From Pseudomonas sp. P5_109 (lineage in GTDB: Bacteria; Pseudomonadota; Gammaproteobacteria; Pseudomonadales; Pseudomonadaceae): a DNA stretch of 64,000 nt. Where the stretch lies: the NCBI RefSeq assembly GCF_034009455.1, contig NZ_CP125380.1:5593501-5657500 (forward strand). The letters are read 5' to 3'. Positions 1 to 10,208 of the stretch are shown here, one piece after another. The notes beneath the pieces are model-generated. The model was not told the DNA's origin. It worked only from the letters and a program-made list of their open reading frames with translations, and searched no databases. The number at the start of each line of letters is the position of its first letter. Positions within the stretch are counted from its first letter, which is position 1. A program made the translations under genes and the position numbers.

Positions 1-17
1 TTCGCCGAGAGCCTGCC

Positions 18-506
18 ATGTCGAAACACCTGCTTACTCCCCAGGGCGACTTTCCTGCCGCTGGCCTGGGTCGTCGCCTGGCAGCCATGTTCTATGACTT
101 TCTGCTGTGCACCGCCCTGTTGATCGTCACCAGCGGCATCTACAAGATGATCCAGATGGCGATCATCGGCGAAGAGCGGATGCGCACCCTGACTGAAGCC
201 GGTGCGCTGGACGGTGATCCCCTGCTCTCCACAGTCCTGTTGTTCGTACTGTTCGGCTTCTTCGCCAAATTCTGGACCTGGTCCGGCCAGACCCTGGGCA
301 TGCAGGTCTGGTGTATCCGCGTGCAGAATGCCGATGGCTCGTCCATCAGCCTGTGGCAGGCGCTGCTGCGCTTTGTGGTGTCGATTGCCTCACTGCTTTG
401 CGTTGGCCTGGGATTCTTCTGGTCGCAGTTCGACAAGCAGAATCGCAGCTGGCATGACATGTATTCCAACACCCGGCTGGTGCGGATTCCGAAAAAGACC
501 AAGTAA
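18..506 (+). CDS. RDD family membrane protein
   Basis: A 162-residue protein with about three hydrophobic segments (near residues 25-45, 68-85 and 115-135). The first helix carries the Arg/Asp signature of RDD proteins (GRRLAAMFYDFLL). RDD proteins are small inner-membrane proteins, usually of unknown or transport-linked function. The start at 18 gives an N-terminus of polar residues followed directly by the RDD helix, as in the family. Only 17 bases precede it, so its operon partner and promoter cannot be seen. A REP palindrome lies just after the stop, separating it from the convergent nadA. The family call is firm; the function is unknown. Confidence 0.85.
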   Translation: MSKHLLTPQGDFPAAGLGRRLAAMFYDFLLCTALLIVTSGIYKMIQMAIIGEERMRTLTEAGALDGDPLLSTVLLFVLFGFFAKFWTWSGQTLGMQVWCIRVQNADGSSISLWQALLRFVVSIASLLCVGLGFFWSQFDKQNRSWHDMYSNTRLVRIPKKTK

Positions 507-526
507 TCCCGGAACACACAAACCAA

Positions 527-616
527 TGTGGGAGCGGGCTTGCTCGCGAAGAGGGTGTGCCAGTCAACCTCGATGTCGACTGATACACCCTCTTCGCGAG
601 CAAGCCCGCTCCCACA
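527..616. repeat. REPIN, class A inverted pair
   Basis: Two inverted copies of the REP core GTGGGAGCGGGCTTGCTCGC form a perfect 32-bp stem (527-558 with 585-616) around a 26-base loop. It sits between convergent RDD and nadA genes. The same core recurs at 11507, 24995, 26728, 31694 and 51457. Confidence 0.95.
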
Positions 617-641
617 GTTTTTGCGGCGTAACTGACAAATA

Positions 642-1700
642 TCAGGCGTTGCCGGCCAGCTTCATCCGCGCTGCAGCAGTGAAATCAAGCATGCGCTTGA
701 GCGGGCGGATCGCCTGGGGAATCAGCGCCGGATCGACAAAGATCTCGTTCGCCCCTTCTTTCAACGCCTTCAGCGTGCGCTCAAGGGTGTTCATGGCCAT
801 CCACGGGCAATGCGCACAACTGCGGCACGCCGCGCCGTTACCCGCCGTCGGAGCCTCGATAAAGACCTTGTCCGGGCACAGCTGCTGCATCTTGTAGAAA
901 ATGCCACGGTCGGTCGCCACGATCAGCGTCTTGTTCGGCAGGCTCTGTGCCGCCGCGATCAACTGACTGGTGGAACCGACGGCATCGGCCAGCTCAATCA
1001 CCGATGTCGGCGACTCCGGGTGCACCAGGATCGCAGCATCCGGGTATAGCGCCTTCATGTCCTCAAGCTGCTTGGACTTGAACTCTTCGTGAACGATGCA
1101 GGCACCGTCCCACAGCAGCATGTCGGCACCGGTCTGGCGTTGGATATAGGTACCCAGGTGCTTGTCCGGGCCCCAGATGATGGTCTCGCCGTTGTCCATC
1201 AGGCTTTCGACGATTTCCAGCGCACAGCTTGAGGTCACGACCCAATCCGCTCGGGCCTTTACCGCAGCGGAGGTGTTGGCGTACACCACCACCGTGCGCT
1301 CCGGGTGTTGATCGCAGAAAGCGGAAAATTCGTCTACCGGGCAACCCAGGTCGAGCGAACAGGTCGCTTCGAGCGTCGGCATCAGCACGCGCTTTTCCGG
1401 GTTGAGGATCTTGGCGGTCTCGCCCATGAACTTCACGCCGGCGACGACCACGGTCTTGGCTGGATGGGCGTTGCCGAAACGGGCCATCTCCAGCGAGTCA
1501 GAGACGCAGCCACCCGTCTCCTCGGCCAGCGCCTGAATGACAGGGTCACAATAGAAGTGCGCCACCAGCACCGCGTCCTGAGCCTTGAGCTCGGCAGCGA
1601 TGGCGGCACGGTAATAAGCCTCTTCATCGGCGGTCAGCGGCTTGGGCTGTTTGGCGTCGAGGTGGGCTTGAACCAGAAGGCGTTCGGAAATTTGCGTCAT
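642..1700 (-). CDS. nadA: Quinolinate synthase A
   Basis: NadA condenses iminoaspartate with dihydroxyacetone phosphate to give quinolinate in NAD biosynthesis, using a [4Fe-4S] cluster. The 352-residue protein has the family landmarks: [10 protein letters not shown] near the N-terminus, the [16 protein letters not shown] segment, and the C-terminal [13 protein letters not shown] cysteine cluster. The frame stays open upstream, but the ATG at 1700 (MTQISERLL) matches Pseudomonas NadA starts and gives the usual length. It stands alone, convergent with the RDD gene and followed by a REPIN. About 270 bases separate it from the tRNA, of which 1919-1950 is the tRNA terminator. Confidence 0.97.
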   Translation of the reverse strand: MTQISERLLVQAHLDAKQPKPLTADEEAYYRAAIAAELKAQDAVLVAHFYCDPVIQALAEETGGCVSDSLEMARFGNAHPAKTVVVAGVKFMGETAKILNPEKRVLMPTLEATCSLDLGCPVDEFSAFCDQHPERTVVVYANTSAAVKARADWVVTSSCALEIVESLMDNGETIIWGPDKHLGTYIQRQTGADMLLWDGACIVHEEFKSKQLEDMKALYPDAAILVHPESPTSVIELADAVGSTSQLIAAAQSLPNKTLIVATDRGIFYKMQQLCPDKVFIEAPTAGNGAACRSCAHCPWMAMNTLERTLKALKEGANEIFVDPALIPQAIRPLKRMLDFTAAARMKLAGNA

Positions 1701-1918
1701 GTTCGCAAGACCTGCAGGCGCATTCGCGCGAAAGTCGAGTATACACCCGGCTCCGGACCCATCAGGGTACCGCCGGGAAAGTGGGTATTCATCAGGCACG
1801 GACAGCGTTGAAGCTGCGCAAGGCTACAGAATATCCGACAGATGCAAAAGATGAATCTGACCTGCGTCTTGCGCAGCAACCCGAAGCGAGGCGGACTTGA
1901 ATCGCGGGCAAAAAAAAA

Positions 1919-1950
1919 CCCGGAAATCCTCACTTGCGTGGGCCTTCCGG
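1919..1950 (-). terminator. Terminator of tRNA-Lys
   Basis: The inverted repeat CCGGAA/TTCCGG is followed on the minus strand by a run of eight to nine T. It lies 20 bases past the 3' end of tRNA-Lys. Confidence 0.75.
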
Positions 1951-1970
1951 ATTTTCTAAACCGCCAAAAA

Positions 1971-2046
1971 TGGTGGGTCGTGTGGGATTCGAACCTACGA
2001 CCAATTGGTTAAAAGCCAACTGCTCTACCAACTGAGCTAACGACCC
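1971..2046 (-). tRNA. tRNA-Lys (anticodon UUU)
   Basis: The minus strand reads GGGTCGTTAGCTCAGTTGG at the 5' end, an anticodon loop CTTTTAA (anticodon TTT), the T-arm GGTTCGAATCC and an encoded CCA end. All four arms pair over 76 bases. It is nearly identical in layout to the Escherichia coli tRNA-Lys. Confidence 0.98.
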
Positions 2047-2063
2047 GCTGTGTGGTGGCGCGT

Positions 2064-2091
2064 ATAATACTGATTTTTAAGGACTATTCAA
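2064..2091 (-). promoter_or_regulatory. Sigma-70 promoter for tRNA-Lys
   Basis: On the minus strand, TTGAAT (2086-2091) and TATTAT (2064-2069) are separated by 16 bases, about 18 bases upstream of the tRNA 5' end. This fits an unmodified sigma-70 promoter with a short leader. Confidence 0.6.
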
Positions 2092-2109
2092 CACCTATTT
2101 TGAAATAAA

Positions 2110-2802
2110 TCAAAAATAAGGGGTTGGATCGCTGATTCCGGCTGCCACAAAGCCTTCCGCACGCAGTCGGCAGCTGTCGCACTTGCCGCATGCACGGCCA
2201 TCATCGTCTGCCTGATAGCAGGAAACGGTCAGCCCGTAGTTCACGCCAAGCTTCACGCCGGCCTGGACGATCTGTGCCTTGCTGAGGTTTTGCAGCGGCG
2301 CCTGAATGCGGAAGCCATTGCCTTCCACGCCGGCTTTGGTTGCCAGGTTGGCCATGCGCTCGAAGGACTCGATGAACTCTGGACGGCAGTCCGGGTAACC
2401 GGAGTAATCCACCGCATTGACGCCGATGAAGATGTCACGTGCACCGAGCACTTCTGCCCAGCCCAGGGCCAGGGACAGGAACACCGTGTTACGCGCAGGC
2501 ACGTAAGTCACCGGAATGCCCTCACCCAACTCTTCCGGAATAGCGATGCTGCTGTCGGTCAGCGCTGAACCGCCCATGCCATTCAGATTGAGACCGATTA
2601 CCTTGTGCTCGACTACACCCAGATCCCGCGCCACACGTTCGGCGGCGTGCAATTCGGCGTGAGAACGCTGCCCGTAGTCGAAGCTCATGGTGTAGCAGCT
2701 GTAGCCTTCGGCACGAGCCATCGCCACGACGGTGGCCGAGTCCAGGCCGCCGGACAGCAGAATGACCGCACGTTTTTCAGCAGTATTGAGTTGTTCAGTC
2801 AT
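2110..2802 (-). CDS. queC: 7-cyano-7-deazaguanine synthase
   Basis: QueC converts 7-carboxy-7-deazaguanine to preQ0 with ATP and ammonia, for queuosine in tRNA. The 230-residue protein has the PP-loop motif [12 protein letters not shown] near its N-terminus and the zinc-binding cysteine cluster [11 protein letters not shown] near its C-terminus. I chose ATG 2802 ([19 protein letters not shown]). The frame continues upstream into queE, but that extension is not QueC-like. It lies one base after the queE stop, so the two are translated from one transcript. Confidence 0.97.
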   Translation of the reverse strand: MTEQLNTAEKRAVILLSGGLDSATVVAMARAEGYSCYTMSFDYGQRSHAELHAAERVARDLGVVEHKVIGLNLNGMGGSALTDSSIAIPEELGEGIPVTYVPARNTVFLSLALGWAEVLGARDIFIGVNAVDYSGYPDCRPEFIESFERMANLATKAGVEGNGFRIQAPLQNLSKAQIVQAGVKLGVNYGLTVSCYQADDDGRACGKCDSCRLRAEGFVAAGISDPTPYF

Positions 2803-2803
2803 T

Positions 2804-3451
2804 TCAGCGCCCCGGCTCGTCATTCCATAGATATTTATGCAGCTGCAATTGCAAACGCACTGGCAGGTTGTCCGCCACCACCCAATCCGCCAGATCCCGG
2901 GCATTGAGATCATGGTGGCTTGGCGAGAACAGGACTTCGCCGGCGCGCTGGTCCAGACCGTACTGGATCAATTTGGAAACGGACCAGTCATAATCTTCCC
3001 GCGAGCAGATGACAAACTTCACCTGATCGTTGGGCGTGAGCAGCTCAATGTTTTCGTAGCGGTTGCGGTGCGCCTCCTTCGAACCCGGGGTTTTCAGGTC
3101 GACAACGCGACTGACCCGGGAATCTACTGCCGAAATATCGATAGAGCCACTGGTTTCCAGTGACACTTCGTAACCGGCATCACAGAGGCGCTTGAGCAAG
3201 GGAATGGCGTTGGGTTGCGCCAGAGGCTCGCCGCCCGTGACACAGACATAACGCGGACGGAAACCGGCGACCTGCTCGAGGATGTCGTCGAGCGTGCGAA
3301 TGGTTCCGCCTGTGAACGCGTAGGCGCTGTCGCAGTATTGGCAACGCAACGGGCAACCGGTCAGGCGCACAAAAACAGTGGGCAGGCCAGCAGTCCGAGT
3401 TTCACCCTGCAACGAGTAGAAAACTTCGGTAATTCTCAATGTGTCTTGCAT
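2804..3451 (-). CDS. queE: 7-carboxy-7-deazaguanine synthase (radical SAM)
   Basis: QueE carries out the SAM-dependent ring contraction that makes 7-carboxy-7-deazaguanine, the step before QueC. The 215-residue protein shows the radical-SAM CxxxCxxC cluster (CPLRCQYCD), the early FYSLQGE segment and the VTGGEPL motif. ATG 3451 ([10 protein letters not shown]) matches relatives; a GTG at 3460 in the same frame is possible. Neither start has a strong ribosome site. It forms a two-gene operon with queC. Confidence 0.96.
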   Translation of the reverse strand: MQDTLRITEVFYSLQGETRTAGLPTVFVRLTGCPLRCQYCDSAYAFTGGTIRTLDDILEQVAGFRPRYVCVTGGEPLAQPNAIPLLKRLCDAGYEVSLETSGSIDISAVDSRVSRVVDLKTPGSKEAHRNRYENIELLTPNDQVKFVICSREDYDWSVSKLIQYGLDQRAGEVLFSPSHHDLNARDLADWVVADNLPVRLQLQLHKYLWNDEPGR

Positions 3452-3572
3452 AGTCGCCACGGGCGTAACAGCTAAACAGGCTGTCCGCCTCCGTCAGGCA
3501 CTTCAAGGAACCCCGGCAATGCGCAGATCCCAAAAAGCGTGTTTCAGAAAAAGGGGGTGAATTCTAACGAAA

Positions 3573-3595
3573 AAACCCGCGACAAGCGCGGGTTT
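3573..3595 (-). terminator. Terminator of the tol-pal operon
   Basis: The 9-bp stem AAACCCGCG/CGCGGGTTT has a 5-base loop and A/T runs on both sides. It lies about 25 bases past the cpoB stop on the minus strand. The symmetric tracts could also make it work in the other direction. Confidence 0.8.
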
Positions 3596-3617
3596 CTTTG
3601 AAACGGCTCAAGCAGGC

Positions 3618-4457
3618 TTACATCTTCTGCAAATCGCGTTGGGCCAACTGAGCGGCGGAAGTGCCCGGATACTGGGACACGACCTGCTGCAGAATGCCTT
3701 TGACCCGGTCGGTATGACCCAGGCGGCGCTCTACATCAGCGAGTTTGTACAGTGAGTCCGGCACTTTGGCGTGCTTCGGATACAACTGCGAAACCTTGGC
3801 AAACGCCTGACCTGCACCCTGCAGATCACCCTTGGCCAGGTTCACTTCGCCCAACCAATATTGGGCGTTGCCCGCGTACTGGCTGTTCGGGTATTTGCGC
3901 AGGAATGCGGCAAAAGCCTGGCTGGCCTTGTCGAAGTCCTTGGCCTTGATCAGGTCGAAGGCAGCATCGTAATAAAGCTTTTCCTTCGCCGGATCTGCCG
4001 GCTCGCTACCCGCGGCAGGTGCTTGAGCAGCGGCTGCGCCAGCTGCCGCGCCTGCGGCTGCACCGGGGGCATTCAAATCACCACCGGTGGAAGAATTTTC
4101 AGGAGTCGCGGCTGGTGCAACGCCGGTTCCTATGCGCCGATCAAGATCCTGGTATCGCTCCAGGTTTTCCTGCTTCATGCGCGCTACATCATTTTGCAGT
4201 TCTTCGATCACACCCTGTTGGCGTGAGATCTGCTCCTGCATTTGTTGCAGTTGGTTGAACAGCTGGCCCTGTGCCGAGACAGGGGTCGAAACCCCTCCCC
4301 CGGCATAGGCGCCGTTCGTACCGTAACCTGCAGGCGGATAACTGCTCCCGCTATTGTTATAGCCGGAGTCGTTATCGACCACAGGAACCGCAGCCCACAC
4401 CGCAAGCGGCGCGAGGCTGAGAGCCAAAACAGTTACAGCACGACGGCACGTTCGCAT
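3618..4457 (-). CDS. cpoB: Cell division coordinator CpoB (YbgF)
   Basis: CpoB is a periplasmic partner of TolA that couples outer-membrane constriction to peptidoglycan synthesis. The 279-residue protein starts with a Sec signal peptide (MRTCRRAVTVLALSLAPLAVWA), then a Gly/Ser/Tyr-rich linker and a coiled coil (about residues 63-105, NQLQQMQEQISRQQG). An Ala-rich hinge and a C-terminal block of TPR repeats (about 160-279) follow. It begins 6 bases after pal and ends the operon. The hinge has a run of alternating Ala/Gly that is likely variable between strains. Confidence 0.95.
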   Translation of the reverse strand: MRTCRRAVTVLALSLAPLAVWAAVPVVDNDSGYNNSGSSYPPAGYGTNGAYAGGGVSTPVSAQGQLFNQLQQMQEQISRQQGVIEELQNDVARMKQENLERYQDLDRRIGTGVAPAATPENSSTGGDLNAPGAAAGAAAGAAAAQAPAAGSEPADPAKEKLYYDAAFDLIKAKDFDKASQAFAAFLRKYPNSQYAGNAQYWLGEVNLAKGDLQGAGQAFAKVSQLYPKHAKVPDSLYKLADVERRLGHTDRVKGILQQVVSQYPGTSAAQLAQRDLQKM

Positions 4458-4463
4458 GACGAA

Positions 4464-4961
4464 TTACTTACGCAGTTCGACGCGACGGTTTTGAGCCCAG
4501 GACTGCTCGTCGTTGCCGGTAGCAACTGGACGCTCTTCGCCGTAGGAAACCAGTTCCAGCTGAGCTGGGGAAACACCTTGCAGTACCAGGTAGCGCTGAA
4601 CGGCTTTCGCACGACGCTCGCCCAGTGCCATGTTGTACTCACGAGTACCACGTTCGTCGGTGTTGCCTTCCAGAACAACGCGAGCGCCGTTTGCTTTCAG
4701 GTCTTTGGCGTGAACGTCCAGAGCGCGCATGGCTTCTGGCTTCAGGTCCGAACTGTCGTATTCGAAGTAGAAAGTGGTGATAGCGCGCAGAGCAGCTTCT
4801 TCGCTCAGGGAGCCGTCAACTGCACCAGTGTTTGCGCCGTAACCAGCGTTTGGATCTACCGCGCCTTCACCGGCATTGTCGCCGCCTTTGGACGAGCAAC
4901 CTACAGCTACAGCCATGGCCAGTGCCAGCGCAGCAAATTTACCAAACTTCAGCATTTCCAT
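4464..4961 (-). CDS. pal: Peptidoglycan-associated lipoprotein (OprL)
   Basis: Pal anchors the outer membrane to peptidoglycan and is the outer-membrane end of the Tol-Pal system. The 165-residue protein has a lipoprotein signal with lipobox AVGC (Cys22) and a C-terminal OmpA-like domain with [11 protein letters not shown] and the terminal [13 protein letters not shown] lies about 7 bases before ATG 4961, supporting the MEMLKFGK start. The sequence is very close to P. aeruginosa OprL as I recall it. It is 52 bases downstream of tolB. Confidence 0.98.
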   Translation of the reverse strand: MEMLKFGKFAALALAMAVAVGCSSKGGDNAGEGAVDPNAGYGANTGAVDGSLSEEAALRAITTFYFEYDSSDLKPEAMRALDVHAKDLKANGARVVLEGNTDERGTREYNMALGERRAKAVQRYLVLQGVSPAQLELVSYGEERPVATGNDEQSWAQNRRVELRK

Positions 4962-5013
4962 CGTGAAACTCCTAATGAACCCCAGTGTGTTAAGTACAAC
5001 GTATAGCGCCGCG

Positions 5014-6315
5014 TCAGTTCAGGTAAGGGGACCAGGAAGGTTCTCTGACTTCGCCTTGTGCGGTAGGAAGCGGGAGCCTTACGCGTCCATTGATGGACAC
5101 GAGCATCAAGACTCCCCGGCCCTGCTGGCGGGTGGCGTAGATTACCATGGTGCCGTTGGGCGCAACAGTAGGTGACTCGTCCAGAGTGCTATCAGTGAGG
5201 ATTTTTACACTACCGCGCTGCAAATCCTGGGCCGCCACCTTGAAATTGGTGAAGCCATCCTGACGATGAATCATGACAAGCGTCTTTTCATCAGCCGAAA
5301 GCTTAGGGTTTGCGTTGTAGTTACCGACGAAAGTCACACGCTCGGCACCGCCACCACCCGCACTGGTTTTATAGATCTGCGGCTTGCCGCCACGGTCTGA
5401 GGTGAAGTAGATGGTCGAGCCATCCTTGCCCCAGAACGGTTCGGTGTTGATGCCAGGACCGTTGGTGACGCGGGAGATCTGGCGCGAACCCAGGTTCATC
5501 ACGTAGATGTCCGGGTTACCGTCTTTGGACAGCACGAACGCCAGGCGATTGCCATCCGGCGACCAGGCCGGTGCACCGTTCAGGCCTTCGAAGTTGGTGA
5601 TCTGCTCACGGCGACCGGTGTCGATGTTCTGCATGAAGATGCGTGGACGCTTCTGCTCGAAGGAGACATAAGCGATGCGCTTGCCATCCGGTGCGAAACG
5701 CGGCGACAGGATCGGCTCGCGCGACTGCAGCAGGGTCACGGCGCGAGCACCGTCGTAGTCCGAACGTTGCAGGGTGTAGCGAGTGTTGTTCTCGGAGAAA
5801 CGCTCGGCCGTTACGTACAGCAGGCGAGTCGAGAAGGCACCCTTGATACCCGTGAGTTTTTCGAACGACTGGTCAGAGATGTAGTGCGCCATGTCGCGCA
5901 ACTGGTCGACACCGCCCGACACGCTGCCGGTCAGCACTTGCTGTTCGGTGGCGACGTTGAACAGTGTGTATTGCACCTGCAGGCGACCGCCCGCAGGAAC
6001 AATGCTACCGACCATGACGTACTGGGCACCCAGTGCCTTGAAGTCACGGAAGATGACTTCGCTGGCCTGGCTCGGCTGGCTGATCATGTTCTGCTTTGGA
6101 ATCGGCGAGTAGTAACCCGAGTTACGCAGGTCGTTACCGATGATTTCCGCCATGTCGTCCGGCAGCACGCTACCGCCCTGGAAACCGAACGGCACTACCG
6201 CGATCGGGGTCGCCCGATCGCTGCCGCTGGTGACCAGAATGTTTTTCTCATCTGCCATCGCCATGCCTGCCAGGCAGCAGATGGCGACGAGCATTCCTCG
6301 AAGAAGGTTTCTCAC
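5014..6315 (-). CDS. tolB: Tol-Pal system protein TolB
   Basis: TolB is a periplasmic protein that binds Pal and relays the TolA signal. The 433-residue protein has a signal peptide ending near GMAMA and an N-terminal alpha/beta domain. The C-terminal six-bladed beta-propeller shows WD40-like motifs such as [30 protein letters not shown] and EPSWSPY. The start is GTG 6315, overlapping the tolA stop as GTGA, which indicates translational coupling. Confidence 0.97.
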   Translation of the reverse strand: MRNLLRGMLVAICCLAGMAMADEKNILVTSGSDRATPIAVVPFGFQGGSVLPDDMAEIIGNDLRNSGYYSPIPKQNMISQPSQASEVIFRDFKALGAQYVMVGSIVPAGGRLQVQYTLFNVATEQQVLTGSVSGGVDQLRDMAHYISDQSFEKLTGIKGAFSTRLLYVTAERFSENNTRYTLQRSDYDGARAVTLLQSREPILSPRFAPDGKRIAYVSFEQKRPRIFMQNIDTGRREQITNFEGLNGAPAWSPDGNRLAFVLSKDGNPDIYVMNLGSRQISRVTNGPGINTEPFWGKDGSTIYFTSDRGGKPQIYKTSAGGGGAERVTFVGNYNANPKLSADEKTLVMIHRQDGFTNFKVAAQDLQRGSVKILTDSTLDESPTVAPNGTMVIYATRQQGRGVLMLVSINGRVRLPLPTAQGEVREPSWSPYLN

Positions 6316-7391
6316 AAGGCTAGATCCTCAGGTGTGAATGTCATCTTGAATGAACGATACGGAGCGAAATCACTCGGCTTCATTCCCTGCATTTCTGTCA
6401 AACGTCCAATATTCTTCACCGCTGCAACAGCCGATGCGTCAAACGGACCGTCGCCACTGGACTTGGACACGCTGACCGAAGTCACCGTACCGTCCGGCAA
6501 CATGCCGATTTGCAACACGACCGTCATGCCTTTGCGTGCCGAAGGTGGACGAGCCCAGCCTTCCGCTGCACGCGCACGAATCAGGTCATCGAAACTGCCG
6601 GCGACTTCGTCACCCTGCTCATCGGCCAAGGCCTGCTGACGCTGCGGCGTGTCGGAAAGCAAATCTGCCAGGGCCTGGGCCTTTTTGTCTTCGGCGGATT
6701 TACGTGCCGCGTCCTGCGATTTCTTCTTCGCAGCATCGGCAGCAGCTTTCTTCTTCGCTTCCTCGGCGACTTTCTTCTTCGCCTCTTCAGCGTCAGCTTT
6801 TTTCTTGGCGTCTTCCGCGGCTTTCTTCTTCGCGTCTTCGACGATCTTTTTCTTGGCTTCTTCAGCGGCCGCTTTCTTGGCCTCTTCTTCAGCAGCTTTC
6901 TTGGCTTCTTCTTCAGCTTTCTTCTTGGCTATATCAGCCAATTGTTTCTCTTCTGCCTTCTTGGCTTCCGCGGTTTTCTTCGCGTCGTCGGCTTTCTTGG
7001 CTTCATCAGCCTTTTTCGCCTCGTCCGCTTTCTTCGCTTCGTCGGCCTTCTTGGCTTCCTCGGCCTTTTGAGCCGCCTCTTCTTTCTTTTGTTCCGCAGC
7101 CTTCACCGCTTCCTGCTCGACCTTTTTCTGTTCCATCTGCTCGACTTCCGTTTGACGCGCAGCAGATTTCTGCGCTTCACCGGCAATCTTCTGATTGGTC
7201 TGGGTGGTCGCCCGACTTTTCGATTTCAGCTGGTACAAGGTCGCCTGGACAATCGGCTTGGCCGGCGGCAGTTCCGGAGTAAAGGCAAAACTGACGAACA
7301 GCATGCCGAACACCAGCACGTGCAAGCCAATCGCCCAGACACTAGGCCAGAAGTAGCTTTCCGAGGCGGACGGCTCTCGCTGTTGCTGCAT
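6312..7391 (-). CDS. tolA: Tol-Pal system protein TolA
   Basis: TolA spans the periplasm and links the TolQR motor to TolB and Pal. The 359-residue protein has one N-terminal membrane helix (about residues 15-38), then a long Ala/Lys/Glu helical domain II (about 70-245). A globular TonB-like C-terminal domain follows ([20 protein letters not shown]). Domain II contains near-perfect tandem copies of DEAKKA. It overlaps the tolR stop by one base (TGATG) and the tolB start by four. The repeat tract is a plausible length-variable site. Confidence 0.96.
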   Translation of the reverse strand: MQQQREPSASESYFWPSVWAIGLHVLVFGMLFVSFAFTPELPPAKPIVQATLYQLKSKSRATTQTNQKIAGEAQKSAARQTEVEQMEQKKVEQEAVKAAEQKKEEAAQKAEEAKKADEAKKADEAKKADEAKKADDAKKTAEAKKAEEKQLADIAKKKAEEEAKKAAEEEAKKAAAEEAKKKIVEDAKKKAAEDAKKKADAEEAKKKVAEEAKKKAAADAAKKKSQDAARKSAEDKKAQALADLLSDTPQRQQALADEQGDEVAGSFDDLIRARAAEGWARPPSARKGMTVVLQIGMLPDGTVTSVSVSKSSGDGPFDASAVAAVKNIGRLTEMQGMKPSDFAPYRSFKMTFTPEDLAL

Positions 7392-7852
7392 CAGGGCGCC
7401 TCGGTAATCAAGCCAACATTACCGACCCCGGCTTTCTGCAACCCACCCATGGCCCCCATGACGGAACCGTAGTCGACGGTTTTGTCGCCACGAATGAAGA
7501 CCTGGGTGTGCTTGCCGTTTTCATTGCCGACGCGAATGATCTTGGTCACGGCGTCGGTCATCTGCGGCAATGTCATGGCCCGGTCTTGCTGCTTGTCCGT
7601 GTCGACTTCGCTGCCAAGGTTCCAGTAGTAGGTCTTGTCGGATTTGATGGAAATGGTCAGGACCTGGGTGTTGTTGTCCTGCGGCAAGGCTTCACTGGAA
7701 ACCTTGGGCAGATCAACTTTCACGCCCTGATTGAGCATCGGCGCGGTCACCATGAAAATGACCAGCAGTACCAACATCACGTCGATGTAGGGCACCACGT
7801 TCATCTCGGCGACCGGCTTGCGCTTTTTGCGAGCTCGAGCGATTAAAGCCAT
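7391..7852 (-). CDS. tolR: Tol-Pal system protein TolR
   Basis: TolR is an ExbD-family component of the proton-driven TolQR motor. The 153-residue protein has a single N-terminal membrane helix with the essential Asp (VVPYIDVMLVLLVIFMV) and a C-terminal periplasmic domain. It starts 14 bases after tolQ and its stop overlaps the tolA start. Confidence 0.97.
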   Translation of the reverse strand: MALIARARKKRKPVAEMNVVPYIDVMLVLLVIFMVTAPMLNQGVKVDLPKVSSEALPQDNNTQVLTISIKSDKTYYWNLGSEVDTDKQQDRAMTLPQMTDAVTKIIRVGNENGKHTQVFIRGDKTVDYGSVMGAMGGLQKAGVGNVGLITEAP

Positions 7853-7866
7853 TGGAAATTACCTGC

Positions 7867-8562
7867 TTATTCTTCGCTGGTGTGCACTTTGCGGTGCAGG
7901 ATCGCCTGGAACTCGTCGGCGAAGGTGTAGTAGCGGCCCAGCAGGGTTTCGCTGCGAGCAGCAAAACGGTTGTAAGCGATAACGGCTGGAATGGCCGCGA
8001 ACAGACCGATGGCCGTGGCGATCAGTGCTTCGGCGATACCCGGGGCCACAGTGGCCAGGGTCGCTTGCTGGGCGGTCGCCAGGCCACGGAAGGAGTTCAT
8101 GATCCCCCAGACGGTACCGAACAGGCCGATATACGGGCTGACGGAGCCGACAGTGGCCAGGAAAGGCAGGCTCTGCTCGAGCTTTTCTTCTTCGCGGGAA
8201 ATGGCAACGCGCATGGCGCGGGCCACACCTTCCATCACCGCTTCCGGATCAACGCCTGGCTGTTGGCGCAGACGGGAGAATTCCTTGAAACCGGCCCGGA
8301 AGATTTGCTCGACGCCCGAATCAGGGTCCGGGTTGCTGCCGGCCTGACGGTACAGCTTGGACAGGTCGATACCCGACCAGAAGCGCTCTTCAAAGCTCTC
8401 CAGGGCACGTCGACCGGCGCGCAGCAGGTTGCTGCGCTGAAAGATCATGATCCACGAGGTCACCGATGCGGCTACCAGGATCAGCATTACCAGTTGCACC
8501 ACGATACTGGCATTGCTGACCAGGCTCCACATGGAGGAATGGTCGACGACGTTAGCTTCCAC
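7867..8562 (-). CDS. tolQ: Tol-Pal system protein TolQ
   Basis: TolQ is the MotA/ExbB-family proton-channel subunit of the Tol motor. The 231-residue protein has three membrane helices. The conserved [20 protein letters not shown] and [16 protein letters not shown] segments form the ion path. The start is GTG 8562, and it overlaps the ybgC 3' end by 11 bases. Confidence 0.97.
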   Translation of the reverse strand: MEANVVDHSSMWSLVSNASIVVQLVMLILVAASVTSWIMIFQRSNLLRAGRRALESFEERFWSGIDLSKLYRQAGSNPDPDSGVEQIFRAGFKEFSRLRQQPGVDPEAVMEGVARAMRVAISREEEKLEQSLPFLATVGSVSPYIGLFGTVWGIMNSFRGLATAQQATLATVAPGIAEALIATAIGLFAAIPAVIAYNRFAARSETLLGRYYTFADEFQAILHRKVHTSEE

Positions 8563-9019
8563 GCTTTATCTCCTGCTTTGAGTGTGTACCCGCGCCGCTC
8601 ACGTCGGCAAAGGCCGCTCGTAGAGCTTCGGGAATGGCCCGGGGTTTCAAACTTTCGGTGCGCACACAGGCCACCAGGAACTGCCCTTCGCAGAGCAGCA
8701 CATTATCCGTCGCCCGCCTGACCTGCTGCTTGAAGCGCAGGCTGGCACGGTTCAATTCGATTACCTCGGCGCTTACCAGCAGTTCGTCGTCCAGTCGCGC
8801 CGGCGCGTGGTAGCGCGCTTCGCTGGAATGCACGACGAACAACAGGTCCTCCCCGGCAAGCTGCGATTGGGCAAAACCCAGATCTCGTAGCCGCTCGGTT
8901 CGAGCCCGTTCCATAAACTTGAGGTAATTAACGTAATACACGATGCCGCCCGCATCGGTGTCCTCGTAATAAACGCGACAACGATGTGCGAAAGGCTCAA
9001 GCCCGTTTTGCGCGCGCAT
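8552..9019 (-). CDS. ybgC: Acyl-CoA thioesterase YbgC
   Basis: YbgC is a hotdog-fold thioesterase, first gene of tol-pal operons, thought to act on acyl-CoA or acyl-ACP in phospholipid metabolism. The 155-residue protein shows the 4-hydroxybenzoyl-CoA-thioesterase-type motif [22 protein letters not shown] with the catalytic Asp. The start is ATG 9019. The 127 bases upstream, before ruvB, hold no clear terminator, so some read-through from ruvCAB is possible. Confidence 0.95.
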   Translation of the reverse strand: MRAQNGLEPFAHRCRVYYEDTDAGGIVYYVNYLKFMERARTERLRDLGFAQSQLAGEDLLFVVHSSEARYHAPARLDDELLVSAEVIELNRASLRFKQQVRRATDNVLLCEGQFLVACVRTESLKPRAIPEALRAAFADVSGAGTHSKQEIKRGS

Positions 9020-9146
9020 ACTCTAGTGCTTACTCCTCAGGTTGCCAATCCGGCCAGGCAACTGTTTTTCATAGTTCTACGGCTTTCTCGTGAAAGTACG
9101 GTCCTGGGACCGTACATTGCCCGAAAAAATCAGCGCGTAATGTTAA

Positions 9147-10208
9147 TTAATCGTCAGCGACATCGAGAAACTCGTCTACCACGGGCATTTCGCCTAATCG
9201 TGACGGAATGTTTAAACCGAAATGCAGATAGGCATGCCGCGTCACCACCCGTCCTCGTGGCGTGCGCATGATATAGCCCTGCTGGATCAGATAAGGCTCC
9301 AGCACGTCTTCAATGGTGTGACGCTCTTCGCTGATGGCGGCGGCCAGGCTGTCGACCCCGACCGGCCCGCCGTCGAACTTCTCGATCATGGTCAGCAACA
9401 GACGCCGGTCCTGATGATCGAAGCCGCGCTCGTCGACATCCAGCAAGTTCAGCGCCAGGTCGGCAATCGGCTTGGTGATGTGCCCTTTGGCGCGAACTTC
9501 GGCGAAGTCACGCACCCGGCGCAACAGCCGGTTGGCAATCCGTGGCGTGCCACGGGCACGGCGGGCGATTTCGAAGGCACCCTCCGGGTCCAGCGGCAAA
9601 CCGAGGATATTCGCCGAACGACCGACGATGGTCGCAAGGTCGGCGGTGCTATAGAACTCAAGCCGCTGAACGATGCCGAAACGGTCACGCAACGGGTTGG
9701 TCAGCATCCCGGCCCGCGTCGTTGCGCCGACCAGGGTGAACGGTGGCAGATCCAGCTTGATCGAACGCGCGGCCGGCCCCTCGCCGATCATGATGTCGAG
9801 CTGGAAATCCTCCATGGCCGGGTACAGCACTTCTTCTACGATGGGCGACAGACGATGGATTTCGTCGATAAACAGCACATCGTGAGGCTCAAGGTTGGTC
9901 AACAGCGCCGCCAGGTCGCCCGGGCGCTCCAGCACCGGCCCCGAGGTGCTCTTGATCGACACGCCCATTTCCTGGGCGATGATGTTGGCGAGGGTGGTCT
10001 TGCCGAGGCCAGGCGGCCCGAAGATAAGCGTGTGATCCAGGGACTCGTTACGACCACGAGCGGCTTGAATGAACAATTCCATCTGTTCGCGAACGGTCGG
10101 CTGGCCGATGTATTCGGCCAGGCTGACCGGGCGAATGGCGCGGTCCTGGACTTCTTCGCGCTCACGCGGACTATGCGTGGCAGCGATCAGACGATCAGCT
10201 TCAATCAC
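9147..10208 (-). CDS. ruvB: Holliday junction branch migration helicase RuvB
   Basis: RuvB is the AAA+ motor that drives Holliday junction branch migration with RuvA. The 353-residue protein has Walker [12 protein letters not shown], Walker [10 protein letters not shown], sensor region [10 protein letters not shown] and a C-terminal winged-helix domain ([12 protein letters not shown]). The start is GTG 10208, immediately after the ruvA stop. Confidence 0.98.
   Translation of the reverse strand: MIEADRLIAATHSPREREEVQDRAIRPVSLAEYIGQPTVREQMELFIQAARGRNESLDHTLIFGPPGLGKTTLANIIAQEMGVSIKSTSGPVLERPGDLAALLTNLEPHDVLFIDEIHRLSPIVEEVLYPAMEDFQLDIMIGEGPAARSIKLDLPPFTLVGATTRAGMLTNPLRDRFGIVQRLEFYSTADLATIVGRSANILGLPLDPEGAFEIARRARGTPRIANRLLRRVRDFAEVRAKGHITKPIADLALNLLDVDERGFDHQDRRLLLTMIEKFDGGPVGVDSLAAAISEERHTIEDVLEPYLIQQGYIMRTPRGRVVTRHAYLHFGLNIPSRLGEMPVVDEFLDVADD

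Noticed and set aside
527..616. CRISPR-like repeat
   Set aside because: The repeats are inverted pairs at scattered loci, not direct repeats with regular spacers.
3461..3572. preQ1 riboswitch before queE
   Set aside because: The leader lacks a recognisable preQ1 aptamer pattern. The only clear structure there is the tol-pal terminator.
6510..7472. Long plus-strand frames opposite tolA, rich in Phe/Leu/Ser
   Set aside because: The tolA Ala/Lys repeat produces low-complexity antisense frames. The composition is an artefact rather than a real membrane protein.
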